Shown here in pieces: positions 1 to 7,539 of a stretch of 22,783 nucleotides of DNA (positions are counted from its first letter, which is position 1; every line of letters begins with the position of its first letter). Below the pieces are notes generated by a model. That model was not told the origin of the DNA. It was given only the letters and a program-made list of their open reading frames with translations, and searched no databases. This DNA is from CAZFBA01 sp964517135 (GTDB taxonomy: Bacteria > Cyanobacteriota > Vampirovibrionia > JBFMGH01), in NCBI GenBank assembly GCA_964517135.1, contig CAZFBA010000047.1, positions 1-22,783 of the forward strand, given 5' to 3'. Position numbers and translations under genes: made by a program.

Positions 1-223
1 ACACCCTACTGAATTCTATCAGCATATATTAATTATTTACGTGGAATGGTATAAACAATATGACAGGTAGCAAATTTTAAGGCTAAAACCCCGGAGATAT
101 TTTATCACAAATCTTATATAGCTTTATTCTGGTCAAAAGTATAACTATGATTAACACCACAAACCAGATACTTACTATATTCAGCCTTTGAGTTTGTTTA
201 TACTTATTTAAAAACTAGATTGC
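1..223. other. Non-coding start of window
   Basis: AT-rich sequence downstream of the minus-strand gene that ends at 224. I find no open frame of useful length and no convincing hairpin with a T-run. It may hold the 3' untranslated part of that gene or the edge of a neighbour outside the window. Confidence 0.4.
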
Positions 224-1414
224 TTAAGATTTCTTTCTGTTCGATTTCTTATCAGCAGCTTCAAGCCTTCTTATAGCATTTCTGATAGAAATTTTAGCCA
301 TTTGCTTGCGTGAATACTTATCAAAAAAGACAAGCCAGTGTTTATGTCTGGGATTATCAACAGAAAAAGACAACGAACCTTTTATTCTGCTGCCAGGCTT
401 GATTTGATGGAACCACATGCTTGTATCACCAAACGGTGACGGATAATAAACACTCCCATACTCATCAACAACCGCTACATCAAAGAATGTAAAAGTTTGG
501 TCACTTCTGTTTTCAATATTTACGCCAAGAGTTATGGTATTCGGTTCACCAAAAGGATCTTTTTCAAACTTGCACTCAAGAATTTCAACTTCAAGACCTG
601 CAAGATCCAGCTCTTCTTCAACCAGAGATGATGGCTTTAAAACCGGCAATTCAATATCTGAAGCAATTTTCATCTTAATCTGATCGCCAGGGTTTACCAT
701 AACAGTTTTACCCTTCCGTATAAGGGATTGAGCAGCCCCAACAGTAGCACCCAGTGCCGCACCACCTGCTACACTATAACCATGACTGGCAACAGCAAGA
801 CCTATACCACCGATCTTAACTGCCAGCAAACCTCCAATAGCGCCACCTACAAGAGTATAACCTGCATCTGTAAGTGCTACCTTCGCAAATGACTTCAAAG
901 GATGTGATTTTGTTGACATTTTTGCATCTACAGGTATTTCTCTGCCATCAGGAGTTATTAAATAATCAAATTCAATCTTTACATAACCATCTCTCCCCAG
1001 GCGTCTCCTATCTTTAGCTTCTGTAACTCTTCCATGAACTATAGTGCCCATTGGAATAACAACACCACCATCAACTTTCAAATCATCAGAGACTTCAGCA
1101 AAGAATTCATCACCTTCCATGCTAACATTAGAGCCAAGAACCGTTGAAACAGTCAACTCAAGCTTTGTACCCCTTGAAACCTGTTTTTTCTCTCCGGTAA
1201 AATTATCGTCAACACCAACGTTTAGTTCTACTCCACCAGAGAATACCTTACTTTCTATAAGGGTTTCATTGCTGGCAATTTCTTCTGAGACGCTATTTAC
1301 AGCATCTACAGCCCTGCTGACATCTCTGGCATCAACCGGTAGCTGTGTAGCCAGAAATGACAAAATTAAACCAGTTACAACAAAAGCTTTATAATTATTT
1401 ATTAAATTCCTCAC
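224..1414 (-). CDS. Exported glycine-zipper protein of unknown function
   Basis: A 396-residue protein that I cannot assign to a named family. Residues 8-24 are hydrophobic after a short basic start, with a possible cleavage near VDA (27-29), so it is probably exported. Residues 80-170 look beta-rich, with a GTIVHGRV stretch at 123-130, reminiscent of the small barrel in TrbI/VirB10-like proteins (weak resemblance). Residues 185-230 are glycine- and alanine-rich with GG pairs and small-residue spacing, like a glycine zipper that could insert into a membrane. Residues 271-378 look like an immunoglobulin-like DUF4352-type domain (an NRSDQTFTFFDV stretch, then a WLVFF strand). The C-terminus is lysine/arginine-rich. 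The start is GTG, supported by a GGGAGAGG ribosome site just upstream (about 1421-1428). It is separated from the next minus-strand gene by 220 bases, so it may have its own promoter. Confidence 0.8.
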   Translation of the reverse strand: MRNLINNYKAFVVTGLILSFLATQLPVDARDVSRAVDAVNSVSEEIASNETLIESKVFSGGVELNVGVDDNFTGEKKQVSRGTKLELTVSTVLGSNVSMEGDEFFAEVSDDLKVDGGVVIPMGTIVHGRVTEAKDRRRLGRDGYVKIEFDYLITPDGREIPVDAKMSTKSHPLKSFAKVALTDAGYTLVGGAIGGLLAVKIGGIGLAVASHGYSVAGGAALGATVGAAQSLIRKGKTVMVNPGDQIKMKIASDIELPVLKPSSLVEEELDLAGLEVEILECKFEKDPFGEPNTITLGVNIENRSDQTFTFFDVAVVDEYGSVYYPSPFGDTSMWFHQIKPGSRIKGSLSFSVDNPRHKHWLVFFDKYSRKQMAKISIRNAIRRLEAADKKSNRKKS

Positions 1415-1634
1415 TAAACCTCTCCCTGGTTTTGTTACATTTACTCTATTTTAATAATAACTTAAAATTAGCAAAATCGCTTTATTATTAACCAAAAATA
1501 CATTACCTGGTGTATAAACTATTTCCTCTTAAGAGATTCGGGTACTTAAATTAGTTATTCTTATTGTAATATAAAATATAAGATAAAAAAATGATGTCAG
1601 GAAAAATTAAAAAATTTACATAACTCAATTAACC

Positions 1635-2492
1635 TCAATAATGTAACATTTGCCCTGAAGGATATTTTTTATTCTCTTCAAGGGCTTTTGTTATTCTATC
1701 AACAATGTTAAAGATAACAGGTTTGCTAAAATCTGCATAGTTATAGCCTTTGTTATAAATTATCTGGTAAAATTCAATGCGGGTTCTGTTACACATCAAA
1801 AAAATATGTTCATTAATAATAGGTATAATAATCATAGCCTCACTGGCAGATGGAGAATCCAGCTTACTGAGAATATAGATAATTTCCTGCTGTCTCATAT
1901 CTATTAAAACTGGCAGTTTACCTTTTTCAGGATCTATAAAGTCAAGCTTTCTGGTAATTTTTTCAGTATCTACTTCTGTTCTAAGCTCTTCAGAAAGGTT
2001 AAGATACTCATGAATATCATCCTGATGGTCTGCAAGTGTTTTAATATAGTGAAGCATTCTATCATAACTATCTATATGCAAGGGCAAGCTATATTTATTA
2101 TGTCTTAATAACTGGTTATATAAGTGATCCATGGCAACAATTAACTGCTTTGTTGACTTATTTGAGCCAAACCTATTAGTGTAATAGTGTAAATCATACG
2201 GAAGAAGAAGAGAATAATAGGCAGTAGAAAAGTTTATGATATCATCCTGAAGATTACAGGGGGTACCCCCATCATCAACAACTGTCATATCTGGTATATT
2301 AGAAACATTGCTTAGCTTATAAATGCTCTTAACTGATTTTACAGGTAATGACACGTGCTTTTTGCCTGTCTTAAAATAATCGTGAGGATAATTAAATTTC
2401 ATAGCAATCATTGCAAAAAGCATACCAAAAATTATTAGCCCCAGAAAGTAGAATTCAGGCAGTTCCAGTTTATTTTTATTTGGGTTCATCAT
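1635..2492 (-). CDS. Single-pass membrane protein, unknown function
   Basis: A 285-residue protein that I do not recognise. After a short N-terminus, residues 14-33 form one hydrophobic helix (FYFLGLIIFGMLFAMIAMKF), followed by about 250 mostly soluble, helix-rich residues. With one helix and few positive charges before it, the soluble part could lie outside the membrane. The protein contains two cysteines (78 and 234 approximately) and no catalytic motif that I can name. It starts at one of two adjacent ATG codons with no clear Shine-Dalgarno site. It lies 81 bases downstream of the GGDEF/HD-GYP gene on the same strand and may be co-transcribed with it, so a link to c-di-GMP signalling is possible but only inferred from position. 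Confidence 0.75.
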   Translation of the reverse strand: MMNPNKNKLELPEFYFLGLIIFGMLFAMIAMKFNYPHDYFKTGKKHVSLPVKSVKSIYKLSNVSNIPDMTVVDDGGTPCNLQDDIINFSTAYYSLLLPYDLHYYTNRFGSNKSTKQLIVAMDHLYNQLLRHNKYSLPLHIDSYDRMLHYIKTLADHQDDIHEYLNLSEELRTEVDTEKITRKLDFIDPEKGKLPVLIDMRQQEIIYILSKLDSPSASEAMIIIPIINEHIFLMCNRTRIEFYQIIYNKGYNYADFSKPVIFNIVDRITKALEENKKYPSGQMLHY

Positions 2493-2573
2493 AATTTAAA
2501 GGCACTTCATATCAAATAAATAAACTCTATTTTATAGACTATAAAGCAAACAGGGGGTTCCTGAATAAAATAT

Positions 2574-4520
2574 TTAAGGTTCTTTTTTAAGTAATTCAAT
2601 GAATCTATCGACCAGCTTTTGATCCCAGGTAATGCCGGCACCTTTTTTAAGAGCTTCAATCGCTTCTTCTTTTGCCATGGCTTTTCTATAAGGTTTATCT
2701 GATGTCATTGCACAGTAAGAATCAACTATTAGTATGATTCTTGAGCCAACAGGTATATCTTCACCTGTAAGCCTGGAAGGATAACCCGACCCATTCCAGT
2801 GTTCATGAGAATGTTCAACAATGGGTATAACATGATCTAGTGAATGCAAAGGGCCAAGCATTGTTCTTGCTGCCACTATTGGGTGTTGAAGTACCATTTG
2901 CCACTCTTCCTGATCAAGGGGACCGGGTTTTGAGATGACCTGTTGTGGCATTGTAGTTTTTCCAAGGTCATGAAGCATCGCAACCAGCCTTATTTGATCC
3001 ACTTCTATTTCCAATAACCCTGATTTCCTGGCAAGTTTTACTGCAAGATCTACCATTTGAGCTGAATAACCTTTTTTATGAGTTACATCAACCGTTGAAA
3101 TAAGGTAATCAACTGTATTATTAAGCACATCTTCAAAGCTATCATCCTTATCTACGGACATTTTAAGCTTTTGTATGAGATTTCTTGCTATATCAGGCGT
3201 TATTGGCATATGTTTTTCTGCAAGCACATTAATAAAGGCATCCAGTGCAAGTTCTTGCCAGGAAGGTTCTTTTAGTGAAGATTTTGCAATACATACCCTG
3301 TTGCGTCCCTGTTGTTTTGCGTCATACATTGCTTCATCAGCCAGTTCAAAAAGTTCTCCCAGGTTATCAGTATGTCTTAAAAAGGTTGCCACGCCAATAC
3401 TTGCTGTAACAGTACCTACTCCCTCGACTTCCTGTGTTTCAATAGCAGATCTGATACGTTCGGCAGCAGCAACTCCACCCTCTACATCAACACCTGGAAG
3501 TAATACAGCAAACTCTTCTCCTCCAAACCTTGCAGGAAGATCAATAGCACGGGCATTTTGTTTTAATACATCTGCAAGGTGAACGATTGCTGCATCACCT
3601 GCACTGTGCCCGTGAGTATCGTTAATAAGTTTCAGGTGATCCATATCCAGTGTAATCAGCGTAAAAGGCTGTTTTAACCTTAGAGATCTTTCCACTTCCT
3701 GTGCCAGGCACTGATCAAAATGTCTTCTGTTTGAAATTTTTGTTAATCCATCTGTTATAGCCTGTTCTCTTACCTGCTCAAACAACTTTGTAATAATAAC
3801 AGCCAGCTCAATCTGATCTGCAAACATTCTTAAATAATTTTTTTCAGACTCAGAGATATCCGGTCTTTTGCTTATGCTGTACATAACACCAAACTGTTCT
3901 TCTTCGACCATTAAAGGCAGGATAACTATCGATCTTTCAGCCAGAATAACATCGAGCTCTTTGATTTTTGCAGGCTCAATTTCAGGAAACGCCTTCTCTA
4001 ACAACTTCTGGAACGTACCTGTCACAACAATTTCACTTTTCTTCATTGATACAAGCAGCGGGTTGTTTTCAGCCTCCAGCGGAATAACAAAAGATGTTAA
4101 AGGCTCACCCAGTGACTCATCTAACAATTCTAAAAACTCATTCTCTATGTATGAGCGGGGTTGAAGATGTGAATTTTCTCCTCTTTTTTTTAGTTGCATA
4201 ACACAGCTAAATTCATAATCAAGGTTTTCAATCAGGCTTTTGCAAACTATCGAAAGCACCTTGCCCAGCGGTTCGGCACTTCTCATTGTATCCCAGATGT
4301 GTTGAAGTGTTAAAAGGCTCTTTTGAGCACGTTCTAACTCATGTGTCCTGTCTTTTATTTCATTTTCAAGAAATAAGTTTCTGGCAACAACTTCTTCATA
4401 GCTTTTTTGTATATCAAAAACGCTACCTTCAAGGTCATCCACTTGCTTCTGGTAGGTTTTAATTTTATCTATAAACTTATTGTACCATTTCTGGTTATCT
4501 GGATCGTTTTGAGAACACAT
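2574..4520 (-). CDS. GAF-GGDEF-HD-GYP cyclic-di-GMP enzyme
   Basis: A 648-residue cytoplasmic protein with an N-terminal coiled coil (about 15-75), a GAF-like sensor (about 80-245), a GGDEF diguanylate cyclase domain (about 250-412) and an HD-GYP phosphodiesterase domain (about 425-645). The cyclase motif is GGEEF at 333-337, with an RxxD inhibitory site (R324, D327) exactly five residues ahead, so product-inhibited c-di-GMP synthesis is expected. The HD-GYP part has HDLGK (517-521), H546, GYP (579-581) and D600 in DSYCAMTSDKPYR. The usual HHE triad reads SHE (571-573), so one of the two histidines is lost. It may make and break c-di-GMP, or one half may be regulatory. No transmembrane segment is visible. 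It sits between the propeller regulator and the membrane protein, probably in one transcription unit. The Shine-Dalgarno site is weak. Confidence 0.93.
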   Translation of the reverse strand: MCSQNDPDNQKWYNKFIDKIKTYQKQVDDLEGSVFDIQKSYEEVVARNLFLENEIKDRTHELERAQKSLLTLQHIWDTMRSAEPLGKVLSIVCKSLIENLDYEFSCVMQLKKRGENSHLQPRSYIENEFLELLDESLGEPLTSFVIPLEAENNPLLVSMKKSEIVVTGTFQKLLEKAFPEIEPAKIKELDVILAERSIVILPLMVEEEQFGVMYSISKRPDISESEKNYLRMFADQIELAVIITKLFEQVREQAITDGLTKISNRRHFDQCLAQEVERSLRLKQPFTLITLDMDHLKLINDTHGHSAGDAAIVHLADVLKQNARAIDLPARFGGEEFAVLLPGVDVEGGVAAAERIRSAIETQEVEGVGTVTASIGVATFLRHTDNLGELFELADEAMYDAKQQGRNRVCIAKSSLKEPSWQELALDAFINVLAEKHMPITPDIARNLIQKLKMSVDKDDSFEDVLNNTVDYLISTVDVTHKKGYSAQMVDLAVKLARKSGLLEIEVDQIRLVAMLHDLGKTTMPQQVISKPGPLDQEEWQMVLQHPIVAARTMLGPLHSLDHVIPIVEHSHEHWNGSGYPSRLTGEDIPVGSRIILIVDSYCAMTSDKPYRKAMAKEEAIEALKKGAGITWDQKLVDRFIELLKKEP

Positions 4521-4607
4521 AATATTTCTTAATGAATTAGACCATCACCTAAAACATAATCATATCAGACTTTAGATATATAACACACTTTTTAATTTAA
4601 GATAACC

Positions 4608-5915
4608 CTAAAATGGTTTAGTTTTGACAACTTTAAGACCAAAGCCTTTTTCAGCAACATATACTATGTCACCAGCAAGTTCTATGTCAGATGAAGCATA
4701 GACATCTTTAACAATCTCTTTTAGCACAGGGTTTTTAGGGTCTGAAAAATCAATAACATTTAAACCTCTGCCTGCAACAAAAGCCAGATTAGCTATAATC
4801 TCTATATCAAGTGACAGCCCAATATCTATCTCACCTATGACCCTGGGATTCTTACTGTTCATATAATCAAGGATTTTTATACCATCAAAACCAGATGCAA
4901 TGATAGCAATTTTATGACCATACATGTTGGCTACTTCGACATCTACTGCAACAGACATCTGTTTGCACTGCGATAATAAATAAGGATTGCGTGAATCACT
5001 GCAATCAATCAACAATACACCTTCTCTGCCTGCAGTTGCAATGACTGTAAGATTGTCAACTTCTATATCTTCAATAGTTCCTGGCAATTCAATCTTACCC
5101 AGAAAAGCCGGTTTTGTGGCGTTGGTTGTATCTAAAATATGCAGAGTGCTATTATATTCATCTTCAGTAGTAGCTATATAAGCCCTGTTAGCAACCAGTT
5201 CAAGGGTTGTAGCGTTTTTGAGCTCATGGAGATGGTTGATTTCAGTTAATTCCTGATCGTTGCTTAAATCAATTATAATAAGGCCTTTTTTGCCGGCTAT
5301 ATAAGCCAGGTTGGCCAGTATTTTTATATCTTCTACTGAGGAATTAAAACTAAAGGCATCTGTATTTAATAATCTGGGCACTGCCGGATTTGATACATCG
5401 ATAATTTTTAGCCTGCTTTTAATAAAAGTATTTCTTGTCGGCACATCTCCTGCCAGAATTATTCTATTAGAGGTTATTTCAAGTGTTTTAGCTTCTATAT
5501 TAAGATTAAGCTTGCCAATGACTTTTGAAACTCTTTCTTTATCAGCCTCTTCAGAGGCTTTTGGTATAAAAAAGTCGCTATAGTCGTTAAGTTGAATTCC
5601 CCGAGCAATAATTTGAAACAATTTACTGAGCATTCGCTTGTGATCTTCAGGGCTTAAGTGGTACGTATCAATAATTTTACTTAAATGAGTGTCATTAGAA
5701 CTTTCTACCCCATAAAAATATGTAATATCTTTTTGATATAAGTGGCTCAGTTTAAGAAGTTCTTCGGCTGTAATATTTCTATCTGCAGATTCTATTTGAC
5801 TAATAGCCTTCGGATGATTCAAATTAATAGCTCTGGCTGCTTCAGCCTGTGTTATATTGAGAGATTGTCTTAAATTTTTTAATTTTTTTGCTAACTCTTC
5901 TCTAAAATTGTCCAT
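4608..5915 (-). CDS. XRE helix-turn-helix regulator fused to LVIVD beta-propeller
   Basis: A 435-residue protein. Residues 7-68 form a Cro/C1-type (XRE) DNA-binding domain: KNLRQSLNITQAEAARAI, then a recognition helix around NHPKAISQIESADRNITA. Residues 143-431 contain about seven repeats of roughly 40 residues, each with a strand ending in AYIA- or AFVA-like sequence, then a LIIIDLS-type strand and often NP; this is the LVIVD repeat pattern. The cores are LKIIDVSNP (169-177), GLIIIDLSN (211-219), LHILDTTN (258-265), VLLIDCSD (300-307), IKILDYMN (346-353) and LNVIDFSD (385-392), with a closing blade at 409-431. Seven repeats suit a closed propeller. No signal peptide is present, unlike the surface proteins in which LVIVD repeats are usually found. 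It may sense a ligand or partner and control nearby genes. The ATG has an AAAAGGA site about ten bases upstream. Confidence 0.9.
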   Translation of the reverse strand: MDNFREELAKKLKNLRQSLNITQAEAARAINLNHPKAISQIESADRNITAEELLKLSHLYQKDITYFYGVESSNDTHLSKIIDTYHLSPEDHKRMLSKLFQIIARGIQLNDYSDFFIPKASEEADKERVSKVIGKLNLNIEAKTLEITSNRIILAGDVPTRNTFIKSRLKIIDVSNPAVPRLLNTDAFSFNSSVEDIKILANLAYIAGKKGLIIIDLSNDQELTEINHLHELKNATTLELVANRAYIATTEDEYNSTLHILDTTNATKPAFLGKIELPGTIEDIEVDNLTVIATAGREGVLLIDCSDSRNPYLLSQCKQMSVAVDVEVANMYGHKIAIIASGFDGIKILDYMNSKNPRVIGEIDIGLSLDIEIIANLAFVAGRGLNVIDFSDPKNPVLKEIVKDVYASSDIELAGDIVYVAEKGFGLKVVKTKPF

Positions 5916-6245
5916 TTTCAGAGATCCTTTTCTAATTAATTAATTACCCCATGAGCTATATTGGTAAATGTATCACAAAAATAAGCCAAAAAAGACAACA
6001 AAATGTTTAACGATTCTGTTTAAATTTATTGCTTTTTGTACTAAAAACTCTCAAAAAAGGCAGGATTGCTATATTCTATTGACCCTTATATATTTTCTAA
6101 TTTCAAAAAAAAATCTAAAGAATAAATCAAATAAAATAACTGAGAGTTGCTTGATTAATTTTTGTAAATTTCTGATACGGCTCTGGCAATTCGAATTCTT
6201 CAGGATTCTTATGAAGTTAGTGAATTAATTAAATCAGGGGGAATT
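5916..6245. other. Divergent intergenic region
   Basis: 330 bases between the leftward XRE-propeller gene and the rightward small FG-motif gene, so it must hold both promoters unless distant ones are used. It is very AT-rich. It contains the perfect palindrome listed separately. One plus-strand open frame (5968-6228) is AT-driven, has no ribosome site and gives a lysine/asparagine/phenylalanine-rich product, so I do not call it a gene. Confidence 0.5.
5933..5946. promoter_or_regulatory. 14-bp palindrome upstream of XRE gene
   Basis: The sequence TAATTAATTAATTA is a perfect inverted repeat 18-31 bases upstream of the start of the XRE-type regulator. This placement and symmetry fit an autoregulatory operator for a dimeric helix-turn-helix protein. 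In such AT-rich DNA a low-complexity palindrome can also arise by chance. Confidence 0.25.
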
Positions 6246-6572
6246 ATGGCAATTCAATTATCAGGTATACATCCCTCACCACAAAAAATTGTTACACCAG
6301 CTGTTTCAAGAACAAGCAACCAGCCAGTATCTTTTTCAGGCGCACCGGTAAACGCTGCAAAAGGTATCAACTATGGCAAAATCTGGCAGCAATTCAGGTC
6401 ACACGTTAACTGGAAAAATATTTCAGCTATATTCCAGAGAACTCAAGCCAAAATTGCCAGATTCATTGAAAAAATCACACCAGGTTTACAAAAAGCTGAT
6501 AGCACTGTAAGAAAACAGGCAGGCAATCTCTGGCAAAGAATAAAACCTGTTACAAATGCCGCTGTTAAATAA
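6246..6572 (+). CDS. Small basic FG-motif protein, unknown function
   Basis: A 108-residue lysine/arginine-rich protein with no homology I can name. The N-terminal third is proline/serine-rich and probably unstructured, and includes VSFSG at 28-32. The rest (about 45-108) looks like amphipathic helices rich in tryptophan, glutamine and basic residues (IWQQF, NWKNISAIFQR, NLWQRIKPV). No signal peptide or membrane helix is visible. A strong AGGGGG ribosome site lies just upstream of the ATG. The next gene on the same strand encodes another small basic protein with a related motif, 166 bases on, which suggests a functional pair. A nucleic-acid- or membrane-associated role would fit the charge but is only a guess. 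Confidence 0.8.
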   Translation: MAIQLSGIHPSPQKIVTPAVSRTSNQPVSFSGAPVNAAKGINYGKIWQQFRSHVNWKNISAIFQRTQAKIARFIEKITPGLQKADSTVRKQAGNLWQRIKPVTNAAVK

Positions 6573-6679
6573 AGTTTACTTGTTTTCTGATTACGTTTTG
6601 TAAATAATTAAAACTGATCTATCAAAAATCATCCTTCACTATCTTAATACATGTAGCTTAAAGAAATAAGTCAGATGTT

Positions 6680-6716
6680 AAGGTATCTAAAGGTATTAAT
6701 CATTAAGTCATTAAGT
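6680..6716. repeat. Two pairs of short direct repeats upstream of small gene
   Basis: AAGGTAT occurs at 6680-6686 and 6690-6696 (10 bp apart, one helix turn), and CATTAAGT is tandemly repeated at 6701-6708 and 6709-6716. They lie 22-59 bases before the ATG of the next small gene. They could be a regulator binding site or simple slippage in AT-rich DNA. Confidence 0.35.
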
Positions 6717-6738
6717 TAATAGAAAAGGGGACACCAAG

Positions 6739-7044
6739 ATGGCTGTTAATTTTCAACCACAAGTACAGGTAAAAAAACCCACATTTCAAGGTCAACCACA
6801 GGCTGCCACTAAGGTTAATTTAGCCCAGCAAGCAGATACAGTTTCTTTTGGAGCCAAAATACCAAAAGTTGACCCGGGCAAAGTAAGAGGGCTTGTTCAA
6901 CAATTACTTGACAAGCCAATTGTCAAAAAAGTTATTGACTTCATTAAAAAGCTCAACCCGATTAAGTGGGTAAAAGCAGCTCTAAGCAAGTTAAGTGGCA
7001 AAGGCAAAGAAGTTGCTGAAGCTGCCAAAAAAGTTGCTTCTTAG
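6739..7044 (+). CDS. Small basic protein with paired FG motifs, unknown function
   Basis: A 101-residue lysine-rich protein that I do not recognise. The N-terminus is glutamine/valine/proline-rich and looks disordered. It carries PTFQGQ (14-19) and VSFGAKIP (35-42). Residues 46-100 look like two or three amphipathic helices (KVRGLVQQLLDKPIVKKV, then WVKAALSKLSG), with an alanine/lysine tail. The DHH phosphoesterase at 20475 has the same pair of motifs (NTFRGQ, ITFG) with nearly the same spacing, so the N-terminus may be a shared targeting or processing signal. An AAAAGGGGACA ribosome site precedes the ATG. It follows the other FG-motif gene on the same strand. Confidence 0.8.
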   Translation: MAVNFQPQVQVKKPTFQGQPQAATKVNLAQQADTVSFGAKIPKVDPGKVRGLVQQLLDKPIVKKVIDFIKKLNPIKWVKAALSKLSGKGKEVAEAAKKVAS

Positions 7045-7074
7045 AAACCTTTAATTTAAAAAGTATAAAGTTTT

Positions 7075-7102
7075 CTGCCTTAACTGCCGATAGTTAAGGC
7101 AG
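7075..7102. terminator. 11-bp perfect hairpin between genes
   Basis: CTGCCTTAACT (7075-7085), a six-base loop, and AGTTAAGGCAG (7092-7102). It lies 30 bases after the stop of the small FG-motif gene and 23 bases before the ATG of the stress-protein gene. Only a short TT follows, so it is an imperfect Rho-independent terminator. It could instead act in the leader of the stress-protein gene. Confidence 0.45.
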
Positions 7103-7125
7103 TTAAGCTTGTCTGGAAAGCAAAA

Positions 7126-7539
7126 ATGAAAAAATATTTCCCTAAACCTGTTAAAACACTGGTAGCCATTGATGGTTCACTCAATAACTGGCTCTGGTTA
7201 AGAAAACTCAAACAATATATTAATGCAGATAATTGCCATATAACTTTTATTGCCGTTGTAAAGTCTCCATTGATGAAAGCCAAAGCTAAAAAGATATTAG
7301 ACCTTGCTCTAAATACTATGGAGCAAGAAAATATACTTTATATGCACCAGGAATCAATTGTGGAAGTAGGAGACCCCGCCAAAAAAATTGTTCAATACGC
7401 TTATGACAACTACATAGATCTTGTTGTTGTTGGCTCTCACAATAAAACAGCAGTTGACAGGTTTTTTATGGGGTCTGTCAGCAGTAACGTTGTTGTTAAT
7501 GCTCCTGTGCCAGTTTTAGTGATGAAGCTTTCCGGCTAA
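7126..7539 (+). CDS. Universal stress protein (UspA family)
   Basis: A 137-residue single-domain UspA-type protein with a Rossmann-like alpha/beta fold, expected in the cytoplasm as a dimer. The first strand, TLVAIDGS (11-18), carries the conserved aspartate (D16). The C-terminal nucleotide-loop region is VVGSHNKTAVDRFFMGSVS (101-119). In ATP-binding members the loop reads G-x2-G-x9-G-S/T; here the second glycine is N106 while G103, G116 and S117 remain. ATP binding is therefore uncertain. A GGAAAG ribosome site precedes the ATG. The 3' end overlaps the convergent pseudo-aminotransferase gene by 24 bases. Confidence 0.92.
   Translation: MKKYFPKPVKTLVAIDGSLNNWLWLRKLKQYINADNCHITFIAVVKSPLMKAKAKKILDLALNTMEQENILYMHQESIVEVGDPAKKIVQYAYDNYIDLVVVGSHNKTAVDRFFMGSVSSNVVVNAPVPVLVMKLSG

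Noticed and set aside
61..130. Sequence vaguely like a c-di-GMP riboswitch (GCAAA and GGCTAA pieces)
   Set aside because: The pieces are not in the right order or spacing, no consistent stems form, and it lies downstream of a gene rather than upstream.
1451..1491. Inverted TTAATAATAA / TTATTATTAA with a 21-base loop
   Set aside because: Pure A/T arms and a long loop make a stable structure unlikely.
5968..6228. 86-codon plus-strand open frame in the divergent gap
   Set aside because: No ribosome site; the product is dominated by lysine, asparagine, phenylalanine and isoleucine as expected from random AT-rich DNA.
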